From the NCBI RefSeq assembly GCF_001949145.1, contig NW_019091576.1, positions 1-45,769 of the forward strand: a stretch of DNA of 45,769 nt, given 5' to 3'. Under the pieces are notes generated by a model, which saw nothing but the letters and a program-made list of their open reading frames with translations, had not been told where the DNA came from and did not search any database. How positions within the stretch are numbered: position 1 is the first letter of the stretch; each line of letters opens with the position of its first letter. The position numbers were made by a program, and so were the translations under genes. Source of the stretch: Acanthaster planci (taxonomy: Eukaryota; Echinodermata; Asteroidea; Valvatida; Acanthasteridae). Shown here piece by piece: positions 43,901 through 45,769 of this stretch.

Positions 43901-45214
43901 TATCAACTTTGACGAAGTAGGCCATGGACAAAAGACTACTTGTACTATAGCTATCAAATAGCCAATGGTAGGACAATTACATCTTTTCAGAAAGACACAT
44001 TTTTTTAAATGGTGCAGTAAAAAATTATGACCAGTCACGTGTTTCATTGTCGACCCTCCGGGTTGCCGCCATGCCCGTGGCCAACAGCCTCCAGTTGCAA
44101 AATCTCTTCCCGAGTGTCTTCTGGTTCAAACTTACAAGGCAATATTTATTGGACCTCATCAGCTCTTCAATGTTGCTTTCTTGGTCAAATGAATAAGACG
44201 AACATGACAACTGATCGCTGTGATTGCAAAAAACATTAATGCTGGAATTATCAGCATTTGAGTCTGACATGATTGCACACGCTAACGCTTCTACATAACG
44301 TACATATACATGCCTACATGTCGTTACGTAACAGTAAATAGTCGCCAGATAAAGCACTCTCTGTCCTATGATGTTGCGATTTTTGGGAATTTCTTCAGAA
44401 AACTTTCAGTACCCGACGGCCGTTGTTTAGCTTTTGCTCCCAGAAGGGAGTGAAATAGGGTCGTGAAAACTATAATTTTTAACACATTTCCACGCATTTT
44501 TGAAATTATTTAGATGTGTATGTTTGTTTTATGTGCTGATGCAAGTTTTACAAGAGATCTTCCCAGCATGGCCCATCCCCTCTAAGCAACTTGGGTAAGA
44601 AAGAATTAGCAACTTGGTAACAGTTTTACAAATTCATTTTTCTTTAAAACCTTGGGGATAGCCTATTTCCATGGAATCCAGGAAGCCATGATTTACTTCA
44701 GTAGAGTACCCAGTTCCCATACTACCAATCAACACAAACCACAGCTTTGTGCATACATCTTCACCTGTAGTAGGAGCGTCTGTTTGTCAAATTCTTGAGG
44801 AGTTGGTAAGAGCCCTTCAAGCCTTTTTCTCGGCGAGGCTTCCTTTGACAGAATCTCTCTGTGGCGAATCATACGCTTAACTTCATATTCACAGCTGTTA
44901 CAGGGCAGAGTGAATGGCTTCCCTTCTTGTTTTGGACAGTGTTTCTCTTGTAGATGCTGCATTATGCTTCGACCGCCAGACATTGGCCTAGGGTCCGAGT
45001 CAATTAACCCTAGATTCACAAGCGATGACTTTTCAGACATCTCTGCTGTGAAGTGATGAGGGATGTGGGCCTCTACACACACATCATCCAATGCACTCAT
45101 GTGTTGGACCAGAATTCGCTGGACAATTACTGCCATACGCTGCTTCAATGTCTGGATATCTTTCTGATCTGGAAGTATAGAGGAAGGGTGGACATCAATT
45201 TCTGCATCGTCACT
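16953..45214 (-). CDS. Gene 1: DUF6589-like protein with two PHD fingers (5' end outside window)
   Basis: Exons at 44765-45214, 42540-42677, 42121-42385, 27504-27782, 26196-26423, 19177-19383, 18550-18925 and 17138-17258 (minus strand) join with matching phases (0,0,1,1,1,1,2,0), giving 688 codons. A short last exon at 16953-16970 would add five codons and a stop. Domain order: central DUF6589 region (first three exons), PHD 1, PHD 2, then the REGDG and NLRGLPG parts of DUF6589, a conserved tail and a serine-rich end. The family is assigned from memory of conserved patterns (KGTLFQL, REGDGN, WERVANLRGLPGKN). Paired PHD fingers read histone tails in other proteins, so a chromatin role is possible but inferred. 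The start codon and amino-terminal exons (like those of gene 2) must lie beyond 45769. Confidence 0.75.
17138..17258 (-). CDS. Gene 1 exon 8: serine-rich carboxy-terminal region
   Basis: The 121-nt exon follows a strong acceptor (CTTTCTCTCTATTCAG) and ends GAG then GTAAAT. It encodes two serine runs (DSSSSSSSGEDTPCD, then DSSSSSASSVRSLSL) and SPMTAFLE. It enters in phase 2, matching the AG left by exon 7, and exits in phase 0. Acidic serine-rich tails are often phosphorylated and disordered; no specific role can be given. Confidence 0.6.
17259..18197. other. Intron of gene 1, nothing recognised
   Basis: The stretch between exon 8 and the SINE is intronic. The GC-richer part at 17300-17700 includes a plus-strand open frame of 82 codons with no known domain, which I take as chance. 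Confidence 0.45.
18198..18507 (+). repeat. tRNA-derived SINE
   Basis: The head resembles a tRNA gene: TGGTAAAGCCGCAGG followed by GGATGCGAATCC, close to the B-box consensus of RNA polymerase III promoters. Then comes a body with CTTGGGCAAGGCACTTTG, a stretch common in SINEs of marine invertebrates, and an end AAGCACTGTATAAAAATG followed by a TTAT-type tail. Its 3' end lies about 40 bases from the donor of gene 1 exon 7, in the opposite orientation to the gene. Confidence 0.8.
18550..18925 (-). CDS. Gene 1 exon 7: DUF6589-like carboxy-terminal part
   Basis: The 376-nt exon begins after TTTTTCTCACAG and ends GGACAG then GTTAGC. It encodes ILKQLRGEYSDLSLARCSQL, FGFDNAFANRLFGKDRLIPS, SHRHTSKCLSDVATF and LWTYKGRRQHTGIQPIEPGY. 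It continues the frame of exon 6 exactly (GCT, Ala, at the junction). In DUF6589 proteins this position follows the NLRGLPG block and ends with a conserved DL...Y segment. No catalytic motif is recognised. Confidence 0.75.
18926..19136. other. Short intron of gene 1
   Basis: The intron between exons 6 and 7 is about 250 bases (18926-19176). A C-run at 19124-19133 lies beside the start of duplication copy 2. Confidence 0.5.
19137..21203. repeat. Segmental duplication, copy 2
   Basis: Direct copy of 2945-5339 minus the 420-bp insertion. It contains the exon at 19177-19383 and most of the intron upstream of it. Both copies share a plus-strand frame that includes QPSPSNKMK and NKVFKLNKFQNG; I treat that as shared ancestry, not a gene. 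It ends sharply at 21203, where sequence with the THAP fragment begins. Confidence 0.85.
19177..19383 (-). CDS. Gene 1 exon 6: DUF6589-like core (NLRGLPG block)
   Basis: The exon encodes QQAASLYNNFTSMVYGM, VAGAAPSRLRHELIWERVAN, LRGLPGKNVPLDQIMGHLAQ and DCK. The run W..R..NLRGLPGKN.PLD is, as I remember it, one of the most conserved stretches of DUF6589 proteins. Acceptor TATAG before TACAACAG and donor AAAG before GTGTTG give phases 1 and 1, matching exons 5 and 7. A same-length copy is at 2984-3190. Confidence 0.8.
21204..21710 (+). mobile_element. THAP-domain transposon fragment
   Basis: Sequence beginning AAAGGGCCCATGAAAAGTGG starts exactly where the homology of duplication copies ends. 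At 21483-21653 the plus strand encodes a THAP zinc finger: TRCVATDCSNTYKEG, FRNKPEFRQIW, ANWSGP and KLCCGHF, with the C-x4-C...C-x2-H ligand pattern kept. THAP domains are the DNA-binding part of P-element-like transposases and of host proteins derived from them. The frame ends soon after the domain, and no transposase core follows, so this is a truncated or non-autonomous copy. I could not find the matching far end. Confidence 0.65.
21711..23749. other. Intron of gene 1, mostly unassigned
   Basis: Long intron between exons 5 and 6 (19384-26195). The stretch 22180-22450 has repeated TTTTAAC words, and 22831-23111 is GC-richer with two minus-strand open frames that I do not recognise. A block at 23150-23400 is also GC-rich without a known domain. 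Confidence 0.4.
22655..22735. repeat. Interspersed repeat, copy 1
   Basis: About 80 bases (CACTGATTTTTGACATAT onward, through GTGTCTGG) match 25146-25226 in the same orientation at roughly four bases in five. The family is unknown. Confidence 0.55.
23750..24740. repeat. Degenerate tandem repeat of about 170 bp with CRE-like words
   Basis: Three clear units start near 24260, 24428 and 24602. Each has an AAGATT..AAAAT start, a TGATGACGTCATGA-type centre, a GGTGTAAGTTT(A/T) block and a GTACAAAGT..ATGGG end. Older, more diverged units extend left to about 23750, where ATGATGACATTGTCAACACAT recalls the centre. The TGACGTCA word is the cAMP-response element palindrome, but here it is part of a repeat. 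Confidence 0.65.
24741..26195. other. Intron of gene 1, mostly unassigned
   Basis: Contains an A-rich stretch at 24765-24850, the second copy of the 80-bp repeat (25146-25226) and no exon that I can support. Confidence 0.4.
25146..25226. repeat. Interspersed repeat, copy 2
   Basis: Direct, diverged match to 22655-22735 (CACTGATTTTTGACATAT through GTGTCTGG). Confidence 0.55.
26196..26423 (-). CDS. Gene 1 exon 5: end of PHD 2 and REGDG region of DUF6589
   Basis: The exon begins with VWFCSEECE, the last zinc-ligand pair (W-x-C-x2-C) of the PHD finger whose first part is in exon 4, joined through a GAT (Asp) codon. It continues LEYSKRLTLEGLRHLARQDF, IREGDGNGLVSCWKLDFL and HTRYKYITHFFLA. The REGDG..xxCWK block followed by N-x-x-x-T-x-Y is characteristic of DUF6589 proteins. 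Acceptor CTCTCTTGCAG, donor CCA then GTAAGT; phases 1 and 1. Confidence 0.85.
26424..27503. other. Intron of gene 1
   Basis: No exon. 26485-26600 starts with GGGCTTGAAATTAAC, a phrase typical of old interspersed repeats, and 27200-27270 has a short imperfect hairpin built on GGGAGCAAGT words. Confidence 0.4.
27504..27782 (-). CDS. Gene 1 exon 4: PHD finger 1 (most) and PHD finger 2 (first part)
   Basis: After a GAA junction codon, the exon encodes EKMVRCCNAMCSNGWYHLSC, DEDWYCSTAC and then YIYCICQCHKGKEDLFMVQC, TKRVWYHPFCVGLQSSDIP. The first finger starts in exon 3 (FCSCRK), so its Cys4-His-Cys3 set is complete: CSC, RC, C, H, C, then C..C. The second finger opens with ICQC, has VQC, C, the YHPFC pair and ends in exon 5 with FC..C. 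Acceptor TTTTACCTTCAG, donor CCAG then GTAATT; phases 1 and 1. Such fingers bind zinc and often histone H3 tails. Confidence 0.9.
28030..28288. repeat. Fold-back (hairpin) element
   Basis: The arms 28030-28079 and 28239-28288 are inverted copies, 48 of 50 bases identical, separated by 159 bases. The arm contains AATGTGGGTTGAGTCTAC and GATTACCAAT. Such structures are typical of MITE-like elements. A third, diverged arm follows directly at 28292-28336 in the direct sense, and a diverged inverted copy extends over 40770-40915. Confidence 0.8.
28340..31259. other. Unassigned part of the large gene 1 intron
   Basis: The base composition is more even than the flanks, and many short frames stay open on both strands (28441-28826, 29039-29275, 29414-29701, 30170-30550), but none has a domain I recognise or splice sites that fit. 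It is probably old mobile DNA related to the Ngaro-type material around it. Confidence 0.35.
31260..31660 (-). mobile_element. Gag-like fragment
   Basis: The minus-strand frame reads SSGRDPSASRIIPTPNL, then DTEPLGLLRLWGFRPPSIDD. This recalls SDDVAPFGLLRRGAFIHHTP in the gag-like block at 1195-2830. The plus-strand DNA around 31375-31490 also matches 39331-39440 (GGCCGAAAGCCC.. and GGATGCTRACRGATCTC). It ends about where the LINE begins. Confidence 0.4.
31690..32892 (+). mobile_element. LINE, 5' part (ORF1 with SGNH domain and start of endonuclease)
   Basis: The plus strand shows a short coiled-coil segment (TSQLQADIKLLERKFSDQ, then LRKKCDAL after a frameshift), a stretch with APPTPNKPRS, an SGNH hydrolase/esterase-like domain (DVLVIGDSMIKRLQPRKLHR and GVILHVGTNN, around 32457-32670) and the first strand of an APE endonuclease (FSFVHLNVRSI near 32785). 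Esterase-like domains in ORF1 are known from CR1-type LINEs. Several frames are needed, so it is dead. It breaks off at about 32892 and seems to resume at 36622 beyond the Ngaro-type element. Confidence 0.75.
32893..33400. other. Element boundary region with short repeats
   Basis: Between the LINE break and the SGNH ORF of the Ngaro-type element. 33000-33120 has four degenerate copies of CCCAGACCAAGC-type words. It may be the 3' terminal repeat region of the Ngaro-type element, but its structure is not resolved. Confidence 0.35.
33440..34032 (-). pseudogene. SGNH hydrolase domain of the Ngaro-like element
   Basis: Block I reads WILGNSIVRRA (GDS has become GNS), block III reads IILHVGTNDL, and the far end has GDGVHLSPARNN, carrying the Asp and His of block V. 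WSDILPRLQYKGA lies between. The spacing over about 170 residues is that of SGNH hydrolases in Ngaro-type elements. A stop or shift after the HHL tail separates the main frame from block V. The role of this esterase in the element is unknown. Confidence 0.75.
34160..35153 (-). pseudogene. Tyrosine recombinase of the Ngaro/DIRS-like element
   Basis: The amino-terminal DNA-binding part has LRGAAPNTKKTYATGWRAFC and DDIRRFVAWL. The catalytic part has FQLFRAIFLSAFFGILRVGE (first Arg), then HHIRGHSFRIGAASWA (the H-x-x-R box), and RSRAYLSYVR containing candidate nucleophile tyrosines. These are the four landmarks of DIRS recombinases. The frame changes between the first Arg block and the H-x-x-R block, so it is not a single open frame as it stands. 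The enzyme would insert circular cDNA by strand exchange. Confidence 0.85.
35200..36520 (-). pseudogene. Ngaro/DIRS-like RT and RNase H, disabled
   Basis: RT blocks: PSLHCCPIGLVPKKEPNSFC, GAWFAKADIKSAFCLLPV (motif A, 36141-36190), YDKCLPMGCSISCTLFEKFS (motif B) and HYLEDFFFVGSS at 35949-35960 (motif C, where YLDD is expected). GVPLADEKTTGPVQILTFLG follows. RNase H: FFPFVIAAECWAPLLAGKKV, FLTDNWAVVRIINTKSSKCD. Motifs A and B are in different frames from motif C, and the tract between 35740 and 35900 has a further shift. The gag and the protein start are not present. Confidence 0.85.
36521..36621. other. Junction of Ngaro-like RT and resumed LINE
   Basis: About 100 bases that I cannot assign. 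I see no target-site duplication or terminal repeat here. Confidence 0.4.
37280..38640 (+). pseudogene. LINE reverse transcriptase, frameshifted
   Basis: Blocks in order: SNYRPISILPTVSKILERFV, CQSGFRPYHSTETTLHDLTN, SVFIDLSKAFDCVDHEILLE (motif A), GVPQGSILGPLLF (motif B) and LYMYADDSTLTCSS (motif C, YADD at 37894-37905, intact). A 64-base tandem duplication after KLEL shifts the frame at about 38020. Downstream the thumb and carboxy-terminal part resume in another frame (KRLGVIIDKTLIWGSHI, LEYGSTVWGG). Catalytic residues are all present, so the inactivation is mainly by the frameshift. Confidence 0.93.
37957..38084 (+). repeat. 64-bp tandem duplication inside the LINE RT
   Basis: AATGTAGCTCTTGACAGAAT occurs at 37957 and again at 38021, and the following bases are nearly the same for about 60 positions (CACTGGTGCTCAACAAAC versus CATTGGTGCTCAAGAAAC). 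The copies already differ by several substitutions, so the event is not recent. Confidence 0.9.
39090..40621. other. Unassigned block with gag-like traces and internal repeats
   Basis: 39331-39440 matches the DNA of 31375-31490 in the direct sense (gag-like fragment). A pair of 40-45 base repeats lies at 39675-39720 and 39808-39860 (GACGACTCGAACGCGCTCCG versus GGCGTACTCGCACGTGCTCCG). A short repeat of ACACAGAATA occurs three times at about 40203-40225. This is probably old Ngaro-type material, but I see no clean ends or ORF. Confidence 0.35.
39331..39520 (-). mobile_element. Gag-like fragment, second copy
   Basis: Shares GGCCGAAAGCCC and GGATGCTAACAGATCTC with the region near 31375-31490 at about two thirds identity, same orientation, 8 kb apart on either side of the LINE and Ngaro-type block. 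Confidence 0.35.
40622..41086. repeat. Fold-back structure with about 65-bp arms
   Basis: 40622-40687 and 41024-41086 are inverted copies (ACAAAGGAACAATCTTGCC on one side, GGCAAGATTGTTCCTTTGT on the other) at roughly 85 percent. The loop holds the segment 40770-40915, an inverted, diverged copy of 28048-28200, including ACATGGCCGACGCC on the plus strand. Confidence 0.6.
41106..41127. repeat. Perfect 22-bp palindrome
   Basis: The palindrome reads TAGGGTCATGC then GCATGACCCTA, with no spacer. It lies just outside one arm of the fold-back at 40622-41086. Confidence 0.9.
41466..41749. repeat. 16-bp minisatellite, about 18 units
   Basis: Units follow the consensus GGGACCAAGTTGACCT in a 16-base register from 41466 to 41749, with one 12-base unit at 41562-41573. 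Seventeen units are full length. Substitutions are frequent (GGGACCGAATTGACCT, AGGACCAAGTTGAACT), so the array is old. The period is not a multiple of three, so it is not a protein repeat. Confidence 0.9.
42121..42385 (-). CDS. Gene 1 exon 3: DUF6589-like region and start of PHD finger 1
   Basis: The exon encodes FATHAYVVLLAMKLTHMNGL, QRIVDNVWAWVSREEMSAVL and ends SNDENPADIYSFCSCRK, which opens PHD finger 1. In DUF6589 proteins the stretch before (THAYV, AMK) belongs to the helical region after the KGTLFQL block, so the fingers are inserted between this and the REGDG block. Acceptor CATTGTCACAG (before TTTGCA), donor AAAG then GTAGGT; phases 0 and 1. A stop in the preceding frame upstream of TTTGCA makes that acceptor the likely choice. 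Confidence 0.85.
42540..42677 (-). CDS. Gene 1 exon 2: DUF6589-like KGTLFQL block
   Basis: 46 codons: DTVNDLFHKNSINSKGTLFQ, LKEFFQYKSVSSK and FNGVWDLME. The KGTLFQL element is typical of DUF6589 proteins. Acceptor ACAATACATAG, donor GAG then GTGAGA; both phases 0, matching exons 1 and 3. Confidence 0.85.
43049..44586. mobile_element. 1.54-kb element with 21-bp terminal inverted repeats
   Basis: The ends are CTTAAAGGGGATGGGCCATGC at 43049-43069 and its inverse at 44566-44586, 20 of 21 bases identical. It lies wholly inside the intron between gene 1 exons 1 and 2. The interior includes two dense ACATGTAC clusters near 43690-43760 and a minus-strand open frame at 44027-44270. No transposase is recognised, so it is probably non-autonomous. 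A target-site duplication is not clear. Confidence 0.8.
44027..44270 (-). pseudogene. Small ORF inside the TIR element, unrecognised
   Basis: An ATG at 44268-44270 begins MSDSNADNSSINVFC, rich in Ser and Asn, with EESNIEELMR-like continuation. After YCL the frame could shift to FEPEDTREEILQLEAVGHGH. That phrase weakly recalls the opening of P2X7-ballast-like zinc-binding proteins found in invertebrate repeats, but I would not name it on this alone. Confidence 0.2.
44765..45214 (-). CDS. Gene 1 exon 1 in window: DUF6589-like central region
   Basis: 150 codons: SSILPDQKDIQTLKQRMAVI, VQRILVQHM, VEAHIPHHFTAEMSEKSSLV, LGLIDSDPRP, HLQEKHCPKQ, ILSKEASPRKRLEGLLPTPQ and EFDKQTLLLQ. The chain LPD..D..TLK, then H-I-x-H, MSxKS, LG and a RLEGLLP..xEFD finish is the middle of the DUF6589 family as I remember it. 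Acceptor TTTGCATTTTTGCAG, donor CAG then GTGAAG; both phases 0. Further exons with the start lie to the right, outside the window. Confidence 0.8.
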
Positions 45215-45769
45215 CTGCAAAAATGCAAACAAAATCAAGATTACAACCTTTCATATTACAGAAGAACTTTGCTTCACAGTATACTTGCACATATACACTG
45301 CTTTTAACACTCTCAATGTCTACAAACATTATTCATAAGTACCTCAGACAGTCTCCCCATCCAACGTGCCACTTGACCGTGTATTAACATTTGATAATGC
45401 CCGCTGAGAAGTGATAATATCCGCTGCGTAAATCACGTGCTGGATACGAGACAGTTTAATCGATTCTGGTTGGTCGAGAGTCTGTGTGCACGCGGCTCAC
45501 TAAGCGCGGCAAGTCCATATAAAGAGATTCTTTGGGGCAACTTGCACAAGGAATATACTAAAAAATATTCAGGGGAGTTCGGGAAAATTAAAGTAAGATT
45601 CTAGAACAAAAAGGTATTTATGAATTGGAATAAACATGTTGTGGCTGGTCTTACAATAATGTTTAAGACTAGCTCAGGAGACTGAAAACAGATAATGCCC
45701 TCACCTGCGGATCAGGCATTAGTCACGTCCGTTTTCCTAAGCCAGTCATTAACCCTCCTTTGGTTTTAC
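45215..45769. other. Intron start of gene 1, with MITE-like words
   Basis: GATAATGCCCGCTGAG at about 45393-45408 and TAATGCCCTCACCTGCGG at about 45692-45709 look like related terminal motifs, partly inverted around the intervening 300 bases. They may be the two sides of a MITE, but the arms are too diverged to define ends. Confidence 0.3.

Overview
The window looks like nuclear DNA of an invertebrate animal, most likely a marine deuterostome. Reasons: genes are split by introns with good GT/AG sites, long stretches are rich in TACATGTA words, one SINE is tRNA-derived, and there are many decayed retroelements (Ty3/gypsy, a tyrosine-recombinase retrotransposon, a CR1/L2-like LINE). There is no bacterial-style gene packing, RNA gene or CRISPR array. 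The species cannot be named from the sequence alone.

The main host content is on the minus strand. Gene 1 enters from the right edge and runs from 45214 to about 16953 as at least eight exons (44765-45214, 42540-42677, 42121-42385, 27504-27782, 26196-26423, 19177-19383, 18550-18925, 17138-17258, then probably a very short last exon). All splice phases agree from exon to exon. Together they encode about 690 residues of a protein I assign to the DUF6589 family, with two tandem PHD-type zinc fingers in the middle and a serine-rich tail. Its 5' end lies outside the window.

Further left, still on the minus strand, are exons of a second related copy (gene 2): 13089-13262, 12383-12758 and 6387-6654 carry the amino-terminal part of the same family. 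An exon at 2984-3190 is a same-length duplicate of the gene 1 exon at 19177-19383. The middle exons (with the PHD fingers) are absent from gene 2 here, and one predicted splice junction reads TGA, so gene 2 looks broken or rearranged. A direct duplication of about 2.1-2.4 kb (2945-5339 and 19137-21203) links the two copies.

Mobile DNA fills the introns. 6990-9944 is a decayed Ty3/gypsy element (gag, RT, RNase H, integrase zinc finger) in the intron of gene 2. The 14.3-kb intron of gene 1 (27783-42120 between exons) holds a LINE (31690-32892 and 36622-39088, plus strand) split by a Ngaro/DIRS-like element on the minus strand (about 33400-36520: RT, RNase H, tyrosine recombinase, SGNH hydrolase). 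Gag-like fragments, probably of related elements, lie at 1195-2830, 14150-14345, 31260-31660 and 39331-39520. A 1.54-kb element with 21-bp terminal inverted repeats (43049-44586), a SINE (18198-18507) and a THAP-domain transposon fragment (from 21204) are also present. Minisatellites and fold-backs are at 14316-14590, 15806-16463, 23750-24740, 28030-28288, 40622-41086 and 41466-41749.

The rest is AT-rich intronic or intergenic sequence in which I recognise nothing.
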